Below, piece by piece: positions 1 through 7,514 of a stretch of 64,000 nucleotides of DNA. The stretch's first letter is position 1. Each line of letters starts with the position of its first letter. The translations under genes were made by a program, and so were the position numbers. Source of the stretch: Planctellipticum sp942493135. GTDB lineage: Bacteria; Planctomycetota; Planctomycetia; Planctomycetales; Planctomycetaceae. The stretch spans positions 1,612,001 through 1,676,000 of the forward strand of contig OW818684.1 in assembly GCA_942493135.1 (NCBI GenBank), read 5' to 3'. The notes beneath the pieces were generated by a model. The model saw nothing but the letters and a program-made list of their open reading frames with translations. It ran no database searches and was not told where the DNA came from.

Positions 1-1
1 G

Positions 2-610
2 TACCAGTACAGCAACGCCGGAATCAATACCGCCGGTCGGATCATCGAAGTTGTCACCGGCCTGGCCTACGAAGACTTCCTGCAACAGCGGCTGTTCGAT
101 CCCCTCGGCATGCAGGACACCACCTTCTGGCCGAACGAAGAACAGGTCGCCCGTCTGGCCAGGGCATACCGCCCCAACAAAGACAAGACGGGCCTCGACG
201 AGACGAAAATCGATCAGTTGCAGTACCCGCTCAGCCGGCGCGAAGGCCGCTACCCGATGCCCGCCGGCGGTCTCTTTTCGACCGCCGCCGACATGGCCAC
301 CTTCTGCCGGATGCTCCTCAACAACGGCGAACTCAACGGCAAACGCTACCTCTCCGCGGACGCCGTCGGGCAACTCGCCGCCAACCAGACCGGCGACCTG
401 CCGCAGGGCTACGGCCTGGGCTTCTCCACCGACAAACGACCCAACGGCACCTTCGGCCACGGCGGCGCCCTGGCGACCAACATGCAGATCGACCGCGAAC
501 GAGGCCTGGTCCTGATCTACATGGTCCAGCACGCCGGCTACCCCAACGACACTGGCAAGCAGATCTACCCGACGTTCGCGGAAACGGCCCGCGCGCTGTA
601 CGCCAGGTAG
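2..610 (+). CDS. Serine hydrolase, beta-lactamase/PBP family (5' end missing)
   Basis: C-terminal part (about 202 residues) of a class C beta-lactamase-like serine hydrolase. The frame is open from the first bases and begins with YQYSNAG, which fits the conserved Tyr-x-Asn motif of the family. A late FGHGGALATN segment fits the third (KTG-equivalent, here HGG) motif. The nucleophile motif SxxK would lie upstream of the window. Such planctomycete proteins are usually exported esterases or peptidases rather than antibiotic-resistance enzymes, and the substrate is unknown. The stop codon TAG (608-610) lies inside a GTAGGG palindromic element that starts at 607. Confidence 0.85.
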   Translation, partial: YQYSNAGINTAGRIIEVVTGLAYEDFLQQRLFDPLGMQDTTFWPNEEQVARLARAYRPNKDKTGLDETKIDQLQYPLSRREGRYPMPAGGLFSTAADMATFCRMLLNNGELNGKRYLSADAVGQLAANQTGDLPQGYGLGFSTDKRPNGTFGHGGALATNMQIDRERGLVLIYMVQHAGYPNDTGKQIYPTFAETARALYAR

Positions 611-628
611 GGCAGGCTCCCGCCTGCC
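607..628 (+). repeat. GTAGGG palindromic element, copy 1
   Basis: GTAGGG followed by an inverted repeat (GGCAGG, CTCCCG, CCTGCC). Its TAG is the stop codon of the upstream hydrolase. A nearly identical copy is at 2165-2186 and an inverted one at 2212-2230. Confidence 0.75.
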
Positions 629-654
629 GAAATGGACATGGATCGCGCACCGCA

Positions 655-658
655 GGAG
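655..658 (+). promoter_or_regulatory. Ribosome binding site fixing the start of the first carrier-like gene
   Basis: GGAG lies 8 bases before ATG 667. The same arrangement (GGAG, short spacer, ATG-GGx) precedes the second carrier-like gene at 1434. This supports a genuine start in the middle of an ACP-like domain. Confidence 0.5.
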
Positions 659-666
659 ACCAGTCG

Positions 667-1415
667 ATGGGACTCGACGTCGTTGAACTGGTGATGGAGA
701 TCGAAGACGAGTTCGGGATTCAGATCACCAACGAGAACTACCCGAAGCTGGTGACGGTCGGCGACTTGCGGGATCTCGTGGTCGTGAAGCTGGCGATGAA
801 AGAGGGTTGGGAGCCCGTCGGGCTGTCGTCGTTCTGTCCGTCGGCCGCGCTGTTCTTCTGGTTGCGCAAAGGACTGTCGACAGCGCTCGCCCAGTCGCAT
901 GGGTGCGTCCGTCTGACCGGTTGGACGGGAATTTGCCCTCCTTCAGAAGACGGAAAGACTGGTCCCGATGGCAGACAGCCTGCGAGCTCTCCCTGCCGGC
1001 CCTGCAGCATCGTCCCTGGCTGGAAGCCCTGCCGCTGGCAGGGACGCTCGTCACGCTACTGGTGTCGATTGCTGGCGGCGTCGTGTTATCGGTGTCTCAA
1101 AACGGCGATGCGGGATTGATATTGCTAGCCTTCAGTTTCCTCAACAGCCTGGTCGTGGGAATGATCCTGCTGACGCTACGGGAAGCCCTCCCGCGCCGAA
1201 ATCTGCCTCCTGCATTGGCCACGTTTGCAGATCTGGTCCGCGAAATCGGACCGCTCGACTGGCAGACGTGGCAGACGCTGAAACGGATCGGTCCCGCCGA
1301 ACGGCGCGAAGAGATCTGGCGGCGCTTGCAGAAGATCGTCAGCAAGCAGCTCAACATCCCGATTCCAGAGATCCAGCCGGCGTCGCGGTTCATCGACGAT
1401 CTGGGGGCCGGCTGA
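667..1415 (+). pseudogene. Permuted acyl-carrier-like membrane protein, frame interrupted
   Basis: The first about 40 residues (MGLDVVELVMEIEDEFGIQI and on to VGDLRDLVV) match helices II-IV of an acyl carrier protein, with Met-Gly where the carrier Asp-Ser would be. The frame stays plausible to about base 890 (CPSAALFFWLRKGLSTALAQ). It then continues in the frame one base back from about 900 (VRPSDRLDGNLPS, FRRRKDWSRWQ), followed by two hydrophobic segments (LAGTLVTLLVSIAGGVVL; ILLAFSFLNSLVVGMILLTL). The last 35 residues (WRRLQKIVSKQL to FIDDLGAG) match ACP helix I, ending at the carrier-serine site. It therefore reads C-half, membrane part, N-half of an ACP. The frame change suggests a frameshift mutation or an assembly error. 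I recall similar half-ACP proteins in planctomycetes, but their function is not known to me. Confidence 0.55.
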
Positions 1416-1433
1416 TCTGGAGTGGAAACTCCG

Positions 1434-1706
1434 ATGGGAATCGATTTGCTCGACATCGGAATGAATGTCGAACGTGAGTTTGAGATTCAGATCCCGTCGG
1501 ACGAGCTCATGCGCGTACGGAAAGTTGGCGATGTGAGCCAACTTGTCAGCCTGGCCATCGAACGAGCACCGTGGGACGCAAAAGTAGCGTCGTCGAACGA
1601 AGGAATCCTGCAGCGTCTGTATCCAATCATCAGCCGAGTCCTCTTCGTCGAACCAGAGCTGGTCGAGCCCGAAGCCCGACGGGTCGAAGACCGCGGATCT
1701 GAGTAG
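1434..1706 (+). CDS. Small circularly permuted acyl-carrier-like protein
   Basis: A 90-residue protein. Residues 1-42 (MGIDLLDIGMNVEREFEIQI to VGDVSQLVSLA) resemble the second half of an ACP. Residues 56-90 (ILQRLYPIISRVL to VEDRGSE) resemble the first half, ending where the DSL carrier motif should start. The order of the two halves is the reverse of a normal ACP, and no carrier serine is present. ATG 1434 is chosen because GGAG at 1419-1422 precedes it. GTG 1422 in the same frame is the alternative. It follows the TGA of the upstream gene by 18 bases in the same frame, so the two are probably one transcript. It cannot carry phosphopantetheine in the usual way and may be a structural partner. 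Confidence 0.55.
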   Translation: MGIDLLDIGMNVEREFEIQIPSDELMRVRKVGDVSQLVSLAIERAPWDAKVASSNEGILQRLYPIISRVLFVEPELVEPEARRVEDRGSE

Positions 1707-1724
1707 GGCCAGATCAGCCCTCTT

Positions 1725-1806
1725 CTCACTCACCACTCGCCATGCACCACTCCTCACCTCTTCGCCTCCCCATCCACCATCCACTAACCACAATCCACTC
1801 CTGCCT
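1725..1806. repeat. Low-complexity CCA/CTC quasi-repeat
   Basis: A stretch made of variations on CACC, CATCCACC and ACTCC words (for example CCATCCACCATCCACTAACC). Its complement reads as GTGGTGGATGG-type words. It resembles the other word-like quasi-repeats at 7374-7512, 14330-14480 and 23645-23730. No ORF is supported. Confidence 0.5.
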
Positions 1807-1857
1807 TTACAACAATCCGCGCAACAAACCCGCTATTTATGACGGGGACATAGGAGC

Positions 1858-2160
1858 ATGCGCGTCGGCGGGCAACCGCCGGCGTTCCGGACGATTCCCG
1901 TCAAACCGGGCCTGATCAGGGCCCAGCGACGGACTTTCCGCCAGGAAAGTCCGAGGGGCGCACCCCGTGTGCGCACAGCCTCGACGTCGAGCTTTTCCCG
2001 TTCAACCGGCCGCAAAACCGGCGAACCTGATCAACGTGTTTGAGCCGCCGGGACATCCACCGGCGCAACCTCACCGCCAGACGGACTCCGGCGGGACGGC
2101 CGTAAAACCGCCGACCCGCCGGAGCCGATCGCGGTACGTACAACGGACGTCCTCGTCCGT
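1858..2160. other. Hairpin-dense intergenic region, possible structured RNA
   Basis: At least eight strong inverted repeats lie in about 300 bases. 1866-1871/1876-1881 has a GCAA tetraloop on the + strand. 1897-1900/1907-1910 is short. 1931-1939/1944-1952 has nine perfect pairs closing GCCA. 1958-1963/1969-1974 follows. 1980-1991 is a perfect palindrome. 2046-2051/2060-2065 follows. 2086-2095/2115-2124 has ten perfect pairs with a further GGC/GCC pair inside. No coding frame looks real. The region lies 3' of the carrier-like genes and 3' of the sulfatase, which converge on it. It could be a structured RNA, a bidirectional terminator region or a cluster of mobile palindromes. Confidence 0.5.
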
Positions 2161-2164
2161 CGCG

Positions 2165-2186
2165 GTAGGGCAGGCTCCCGCCTGCC
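2165..2186 (+). repeat. GTAGGG palindromic element, copy 2
   Basis: Matches the copy at 607-628 and shares the following GAAATG. Confidence 0.75.
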
Positions 2187-2211
2187 GAAATGTGCTGTCC
2201 ACCTCACTTGC

Positions 2212-2230
2212 GGCAGGCGGGAGCCTGCCC
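2212..2230 (-). repeat. GTAGGG-type palindromic element, copy 3 (CAGGG variant)
   Basis: Inverted relative to copy 2 and sharing the same palindrome core. Copies 2 and 3 together form a larger inverted repeat, 2169-2186 with 2212-2229. Confidence 0.65.
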
Positions 2231-2242
2231 TGAGAAGAGTGC

Positions 2243-2263
2243 GGCCGGCACAGCCGACCCTAC
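2243..2263 (-). repeat. GTAGGG palindromic element, copy 4
   Basis: On the minus strand it reads GTAGGGTCGGCTGTGCCGGC. Its TAG (2262-2260) is the stop codon of the sulfatase. Confidence 0.7.
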
Positions 2264-4071
2264 TTCACCGGCCTCAACACCACCTGCCGCAGATCCATCA
2301 CCGCCGGCCCCGGCTTGCTGAGCGCCTTCACCGTGAACCTCAGCCGGCCCGGCTCGGCAATCCGGATCCGGCCGATCGTGATCGGCCGGAACTGCTGGAA
2401 GCCGCCCGTTTCCACCACCGTGTGCTCCAGCGTCTGCCCCGCGATCTCGCACGCAATCCGGCTGCCGCCGCTGCCGTTCCCACAGCCCTGCAGCAGTTCG
2501 ACATCGTATTCGCCCGGCGATGTCGCCGTCAGATCCCACTCCGCCCAGTCCCGCGGATTCACCCAGTAGCCCAGCGTGTTCTTGTGCTGCAGCGGCTCGT
2601 ACCGTAGCATCACCCCATGCACCCGGGCTGAACGCGCCTGCAGCACAATCCGGCCGTCCTTCTCGGGAGTATTCGGCCGGTAGTTCGGATTCGGCATCGG
2701 CATTTGAGCCTCGACGCTGGTCCGCCAGTCGGCCAGCCGCTGGGCGAGACGTTCCACCAGCTCAGGCTTCTCCGCCGCCAGGTTCTTCGACTCGCGGACA
2801 TCGGCCGCCAGATCGAACAGCTCCCGCCGCCCGTCTTCGTAAAACTCGATCAGCTTAAAGTTCTTCTCGCGGATAATCGCCCCCGGCCGCCCCCCCTGGT
2901 TCGCATAGTGCGGGTAGTGCCAGAAGAACGTATCCCGCTCCGGGACGCCGGTTCCCTTCAGCAGTCCCGCAACGCTGACGCCGTCGACCGGTTGCTCGAC
3001 CGCCAGTCCGCACAGCTCGGCACAGGTAGGAAGCACGTCGATGCTGCAGACCGGCGTATCGACCGTCTTGCCGGCCTGCAGCGTACCCGGCCACGCGGCA
3101 ATGAACGGCACGCGGACGCCCCCTTCGTACAGCCAGCCCTTCCCTTCGCGAAACGGAGCATTACTCGTCGCCGGCGTATTCGGCCCCTCGATCGTCGCCA
3201 GGCCGCCGTTGTCCGACGTGAACAGAATCAGCGTCTGCTCGCTCAGACCCAGCGACTCCACCTTCGCCACCACCCGGCCGACCGCCTCATCGAGGCTCTC
3301 CAGCATCGCCGCATAAATCGGATTGTTCTGCTGACCTTTGAACTCCCCCGCCGCGGGATAGGTCGCAACCAAATCCTGCTTCGCCCGCATCGGCGTATGG
3401 ACCGCATAGTGCGGCAGGTACAGAAAAAACGGGCCGTCCTTGAACCGCTCAATCAACCGCTCGGCCTCGACCCCCAGGCGATCGGTCAGATACTCCCCTT
3501 CCGGCGCCTCTTTCAGCCCCGGCATCACCCGGCCATTGCGACCATAGGGCGCAAAGTAGCTCAGCGGCGTCCCGGTCTGATCGCCGGCGATGTTGACATC
3601 GAACCCCTGCCGCGTCGGATCGAATCCTTCGCCCCCGAGATGCCACTTCCCGACGAACCCCGTGCCGTACCCCTTCGCCTTGAACAGCTCCGCCAGCGTG
3701 ACTTCGTCGAGCGGCAGTTCCTGGCGGATGATCGGCCGGGCCAGCCTCTGCTGCGGATTGTCCCCCCGCCCGGGCAGCCAGTCGGTCAGATGCAGCCGGG
3801 CCGGCCACTTGCCCGTCATCAGCGCCGCCCGCGTCGGCGAACAGACCGGACACGCCGCATAGGCCTGCGTGAACCGCACGCCCGACTGGGCCAGCTTGTC
3901 GAGATTCGGCGTCCGATGGAACTTGCTGCCGTAGCACCCGAGGTCCGCCCCGCCAAGATCGTCGGCGACGATCAGGATCACGTTGGGAGGCGCGTCGGCG
4001 GCGTAGGCGGAAAATGCAAATGCTGCACTGAGTGCCAGCGCCGCGAGTTGCAGACGGATTGAATTCGGCAT
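2260..4071 (-). CDS. Secreted arylsulfatase-type sulfatase
   Basis: A 603-residue sulfatase of the alkaline-phosphatase superfamily, predicted to hydrolyse sulfate esters outside the cytoplasm, probably on sulfated polysaccharides. Residues 1-24 (MPNSIRLQLAALALSAAFAF and SAYA) form a signal peptide, which decides the start at 4071 over an upstream in-frame ATG. VILIVADDLGGADLGCYG holds the first metal-binding aspartates. CSPTR at 77-81 is the C-x-P-x-R site whose Cys is converted to formylglycine. The family usually ends near residue 480. The extra C-terminal stretch (about 480-603, beginning near the PMPNPNYRPN linker) looks like an appended beta-rich binding domain. The exact substrate is not predictable. 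Confidence 0.93.
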   Translation of the reverse strand: MPNSIRLQLAALALSAAFAFSAYAADAPPNVILIVADDLGGADLGCYGSKFHRTPNLDKLAQSGVRFTQAYAACPVCSPTRAALMTGKWPARLHLTDWLPGRGDNPQQRLARPIIRQELPLDEVTLAELFKAKGYGTGFVGKWHLGGEGFDPTRQGFDVNIAGDQTGTPLSYFAPYGRNGRVMPGLKEAPEGEYLTDRLGVEAERLIERFKDGPFFLYLPHYAVHTPMRAKQDLVATYPAAGEFKGQQNNPIYAAMLESLDEAVGRVVAKVESLGLSEQTLILFTSDNGGLATIEGPNTPATSNAPFREGKGWLYEGGVRVPFIAAWPGTLQAGKTVDTPVCSIDVLPTCAELCGLAVEQPVDGVSVAGLLKGTGVPERDTFFWHYPHYANQGGRPGAIIREKNFKLIEFYEDGRRELFDLAADVRESKNLAAEKPELVERLAQRLADWRTSVEAQMPMPNPNYRPNTPEKDGRIVLQARSARVHGVMLRYEPLQHKNTLGYWVNPRDWAEWDLTATSPGEYDVELLQGCGNGSGGSRIACEIAGQTLEHTVVETGGFQQFRPITIGRIRIAEPGRLRFTVKALSKPGPAVMDLRQVVLRPVK

Positions 4072-4103
4072 GCGGTTGAAATCCTGCCTGGAAGTGACTC
4101 TGT

Positions 4104-4123
4104 GTAGGGTCCGCTGTGCGGAC
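4104..4123 (+). repeat. GTAGGG palindromic element, copy 5
   Basis: GTAGGGTCCGCTGTGCGGAC followed by C. It pairs with an inverted copy at 4161-4182, so the two form a larger inverted repeat in the gap between the sulfatase and phosphodiesterase genes. Confidence 0.75.
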
Positions 4124-4160
4124 CAACGTGAAGCCATCGCTGACGTCGGTCAATCGCTTT

Positions 4161-4182
4161 GGTCCGCTCAGCGGACCCTACC
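4161..4182 (-). repeat. GTAGGG palindromic element, copy 6
   Basis: The minus strand reads GGTAGGGTCCGCTGAGCGGA, the partner of the copy at 4104-4123. It lies about 14 bases beyond the stop of the phosphodiesterase gene. Confidence 0.75.
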
Positions 4183-4195
4183 GTGATCAGACCAT

Positions 4196-5581
4196 TTACT
4201 CGGTCAACAGACCTTCCGGCACCTTGCCGTCGACCTCCGGCAGCGTCACCCCCAGCAGCCGGGCGATCGTCGGCGCCACATCCACATTGCGGATCACCCC
4301 CAGCTTCGTCCCCGGCCGGATCCCCGCCCCGGCGGCGATGAACGTCGCATGCATGTAATCCGGTTCGACGCGATGACCGTGAGACCCCTTGAGACCCCCT
4401 GCATCGGAGATCGCCTCGTCGGCCACCTTGTCACTGAACGAATAGCCGGGACCAGTCGTCAGGACGAGGTCCGCCATTTCCGGATTCCGCGCGGGATCGG
4501 GCAGCCCCAGCTTCATGAACTCCTCCGGTCCAAGAACGTCCGTCACTCCCTCCGTCGAACCCAGCGCCTTGCGAAGCTGCGAAACGATCTCCGCTTTGCG
4601 TTCCTGGTTCAGGATATACACGAACGAAGATCCCCCCTGGGCGAGACACCAGGCATCCCGGCGGGTCACCTTCCCTGTGTCGTCGGTCTCGATCAACCCG
4701 AGCTGTTTGAGGACGGCATTGGGCTGCAGCAGCTTCTCGTAGGGCGCGAAGCCGTGGTCCGAGACGACGATCAGCGTCGACTTTCCCTTCAACTCCCCCG
4801 ACTGCAGCGTCTCCCACACTTCGCGGATGCGGGCGTCGGTATCGTCGACCGCCTTGTACGCTTCGGGCGTATGCGGGCCGTACGCATGTTCGACGCCGTC
4901 GGGCGTGATGAAGTGCAGCAGCGTCAGACTCGGCCGATGCTTCACCAGCAGATACCGGGCGACCTTGCTGTAGAGCTCGTCGCGGACCAGCGAACGGTCC
5001 TTGTTCCAGCCCCATTCGCGGAGCGGCAGAATGTCGATCCCCGCCTCGGCCAGTTCCTCCTGCAGCCCGGGCGTCGTGTATTTCTCGTGCAGTTCCCCCT
5101 TGTTGGAGTCGGGAATCGACCAGGGAAGGTTCTTCGCGCCGTTCGAGCAGGGCCAGATGATGGCCGCCGTTTTGAGCCCTTTGCCAGCCAGGACATCGTA
5201 AATCGTCGGAACCCGGATCGACTGGTCCTTCGTCAGCTCCGGATCGCCGATGTAAGTCCGATTCTTCTGCGCGTCGCGGAGAAACACCGAGTTGCCGATC
5301 ACGCCGTGCTTCGCCGCCGTGACCCCCGTAATGAGCGACGTATGCGACGGCCACGTCACGCTGGGAAACGTGGTCGTCATCCCCTCGGCGACAGCCCCCT
5401 CTTTCGCGAGCTGGTGCAGCGTCGGCAGCGTCGCCCGGGGATCGGAAAGATAACTGGCCGCGAGACCGTCGACGCTGATCAGCACCACATGCTGCGACAG
5501 CGGCTGAGGGTCAGCGGCCCGTAACGATGGTGGTACCAACAGACACACAGCGACGAGCGTCAGACAAGTCAGGCGCGACAT
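4196..5581 (-). CDS. Secreted type I phosphodiesterase / nucleotide pyrophosphatase-like protein
   Basis: 461 residues with a signal peptide (MSRLTCLTLVAVCLLVPPSL, cleavage after RAA). It belongs to the ectonucleotide pyrophosphatase/phosphodiesterase branch of the alkaline phosphatase superfamily. VVLISVDGLAASYL gives the first metal-binding Asp. FPSVTWPSHTSLITG carries the Thr nucleophile region (family pattern PTxTxPNH). VSDHGFAPYEK supplies the DH metal ligands, and HGHRVEPDYM the late His. It likely cleaves phosphodiester or pyrophosphate bonds in the periplasm. It is codirectional with the sulfatase gene but separated from it by a palindrome pair, so cotranscription is uncertain. Confidence 0.88.
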   Translation of the reverse strand: MSRLTCLTLVAVCLLVPPSLRAADPQPLSQHVVLISVDGLAASYLSDPRATLPTLHQLAKEGAVAEGMTTTFPSVTWPSHTSLITGVTAAKHGVIGNSVFLRDAQKNRTYIGDPELTKDQSIRVPTIYDVLAGKGLKTAAIIWPCSNGAKNLPWSIPDSNKGELHEKYTTPGLQEELAEAGIDILPLREWGWNKDRSLVRDELYSKVARYLLVKHRPSLTLLHFITPDGVEHAYGPHTPEAYKAVDDTDARIREVWETLQSGELKGKSTLIVVSDHGFAPYEKLLQPNAVLKQLGLIETDDTGKVTRRDAWCLAQGGSSFVYILNQERKAEIVSQLRKALGSTEGVTDVLGPEEFMKLGLPDPARNPEMADLVLTTGPGYSFSDKVADEAISDAGGLKGSHGHRVEPDYMHATFIAAGAGIRPGTKLGVIRNVDVAPTIARLLGVTLPEVDGKVPEGLLTE

Positions 5582-5656
5582 GGGGCAGGCTCCGGAGGCA
5601 GGAAATCTCGTGCAGTGCTCTACAGATTACCCGCGTGCGCCCCGGCAGGGGAACGT

Positions 5657-7465
5657 TTACGGCTCGTCCGCAGGGATTTCATCATCCGCAGGCAGGGCGT
5701 CCAGCGGCGCGATCTCATAAATATCGATCCCCCCCGCCTCATCCGAAAACTGCAGAATCCACCGCAGAAACGCCCCCGGCTGCTGCAGAATCCATGCGGA
5801 GGGGGCCATGTCACGCGGGATCAGCACGTACCTCGCACCCGATCGCGTGACGACAGGAATCGTCTCGCGGTGCGGAAACCGCCGCAGATTGTTCCGCAAC
5901 TGCAGATCACGCTCCGGAAAAAACCCCGAGTACCCGTTGACCAGCGGCCGACGGTGCCACGTCTGCCAGTACATCGCGACCGTCGTCTCTTCGTAGTCGT
6001 CCACCGTCGTCCCGGGAGCCGTCGGCAGCGACAGGACCGCGCCCGGCCCGGCCTGGTCCCGCAGCCAGACCACCCACGCGGGGAGTTCCCCGGCGGGAGC
6101 CGTCCAGAGCGTCTGCCGGACGGGAAGCACATCGCACAGTACGACGCCTCCCACAACGACCACCGGAACCCACGCCGCCCCGCGTCGCCAGCTCGACCTC
6201 GCAACCTCGCGCGAGCGCGGATGCAGCCACTGAATCGCTTCTACCACCAGCACCATCACCGCCAGATTCACGAACATCGCAAACCGGAACGGGCTCCGGA
6301 TCTGCGCCAGTCCGGGAACGTGCTCGCGCAGGAAGTCGTAGGGAGACTTCCCCCAGAACAAGTTGTCGGGTCCCAGCGACAGCGCGAAGCCCGCCAGCCC
6401 GATCGCGGCCCAGTACAGCACGTACCGCCGCCGGTCGGCGGCGCAGAGCCCGGCGAGCAGTCCCAGCCCGGCCACGATCAGCCGCAGGTTGCCGGGTCCC
6501 ATCCGCCATTCGACGCTGTGCCGCCAGGGATCGGGGGCCGTGAACGCGGGCAGCAGCCGACGGCCCGGCGGATCGGTGTAATCCCGCGCCTGCGCGGACA
6601 GACCGACGATCGACTGCCGATCGCGGACGAACGTCGTCTGGCCCTTCATCACTGCGCGCTGCGTGATCGCCAGCGGCAGGACCATCGCCGCCGAGATCCC
6701 CCCGGCCGCCAGCAGCAGGGCCCAGGTCTTCCACGACAGCAGGCTGCGCTGGATCAGGCAGACCCCCGCCATCCCCAGCACGATCGTCTGAAACAACCCG
6801 TAATAGTTGCACAGCCAGTACGTCAGCCCGTGAGCCAGCCCCAGCCGCCACGCCGCCGACCACGCCGGCCGTTCGAGCAGCTCGAAGGCATACCGCGCCG
6901 TCCAGATCACGCCGCACAGCGGAATGAGTTGCAGGCAGTCGAGCTGCCAGAAGACCCACGGCAATATCTCGACCAGCGTCCCCCCCAGCAGACACGTCGC
7001 CAGCCGGCCGCCGCGGGAACGGACCAGCCCGTGAGCCGCCCAGCCGTTGAGAGCGAGGGCCAGCAGCAGGTAACCGTTGTAAGCCAGCACCCGGTTCCCG
7101 GTCAGCCAGAGGACCGGCGCCACGATCAGCAGCGTCGGTTGCGGCTCCGAGAACGCAAACGCCGAATCCACAGGATCGAAAATCGGGGCCTGCCAGTAAT
7201 TCGCGAACCCGTGCGTCGCCCGGTCCGCGTTCCACCACATCGTCCACAGATTGAACAGCGGCACCGTCGCCGGCGGCTTCCCCGCCAAAGGCAGACTGTC
7301 CCCCAGATGCCACACCAGCGGCTGAGTGGCGATGAGCGCGAGAGCGGCATACCAGAGCAACGGCAGGAACCGGTGCGTTGAGCGTTGAGGGTTGAGCGTC
7401 GAGGAAGACGGTCGCTGATCGTCGATGGTCGATCGTTGATCGTTCAGAGGAGCGGAAGGTTCCAT
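5657..7465 (-). CDS. Polytopic membrane protein of unknown function
   Basis: About 600 residues with roughly ten hydrophobic segments (for example FLPLLWYAALALIATQPLVW, LLIVAPVLWLTGNRVL, NLAVMVLVVEAIQWL) and a C-terminal soluble part. The shape resembles integral-membrane GT-C glycosyltransferase-like proteins, but I see no diagnostic motif. The first about 35 residues (NDQRSTIDDQRPSSSTLNPQ) are encoded by the word-like repeat at 7374-7460, so the real start may lie downstream near RFLPLLWY and use a non-ATG codon. ATG 7465 is kept only as the first available start. The repeat may have added this N-terminus. Confidence 0.7.
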   Translation of the reverse strand: MEPSAPLNDQRSTIDDQRPSSSTLNPQRSTHRFLPLLWYAALALIATQPLVWHLGDSLPLAGKPPATVPLFNLWTMWWNADRATHGFANYWQAPIFDPVDSAFAFSEPQPTLLIVAPVLWLTGNRVLAYNGYLLLALALNGWAAHGLVRSRGGRLATCLLGGTLVEILPWVFWQLDCLQLIPLCGVIWTARYAFELLERPAWSAAWRLGLAHGLTYWLCNYYGLFQTIVLGMAGVCLIQRSLLSWKTWALLLAAGGISAAMVLPLAITQRAVMKGQTTFVRDRQSIVGLSAQARDYTDPPGRRLLPAFTAPDPWRHSVEWRMGPGNLRLIVAGLGLLAGLCAADRRRYVLYWAAIGLAGFALSLGPDNLFWGKSPYDFLREHVPGLAQIRSPFRFAMFVNLAVMVLVVEAIQWLHPRSREVARSSWRRGAAWVPVVVVGGVVLCDVLPVRQTLWTAPAGELPAWVVWLRDQAGPGAVLSLPTAPGTTVDDYEETTVAMYWQTWHRRPLVNGYSGFFPERDLQLRNNLRRFPHRETIPVVTRSGARYVLIPRDMAPSAWILQQPGAFLRWILQFSDEAGGIDIYEIAPLDALPADDEIPADEP

Positions 7466-7512
7466 GAGCTTCGTCTCTGACCATCAACCATCAACGATCG
7501 ACCATCAACCAC
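7374..7512. repeat. Word-like quasi-repeat forming an inverted repeat
   Basis: The left part consists of GTTGAGCGTTGAGGG and GGTCGATCGTTGATC words. The right part (7482-7510) has the complementary CCATCAACGATCGACCATC. Together they form an imperfect palindrome centred on the start codon region of the membrane-protein gene. The left arm overlaps its first 30 codons. Confidence 0.65.
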
Positions 7513-7514
7513 CC

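Noticed and set aside
880..915. Programmed frameshift in the carrier-like gene
   Set aside because: No slippery heptamer or clear stimulatory structure is seen. Mutation or sequence error is simpler, so it is reported only as a frame change.
1931..1952. GGAAAGTCC resembling the GAGGAAAGTCC of RNase P RNA
   Set aside because: It is one arm of a short perfect hairpin. The other conserved RNase P segments are absent from the neighbourhood.
2704..4062. 452-codon plus-strand ORF, and other long Arg/Pro-rich ORFs antisense to the sulfatase, membrane-protein, cytochrome and methyltransferase genes
   Set aside because: They are complements of well-supported genes. High GC produces such open shadow frames and they carry no recognisable domains.
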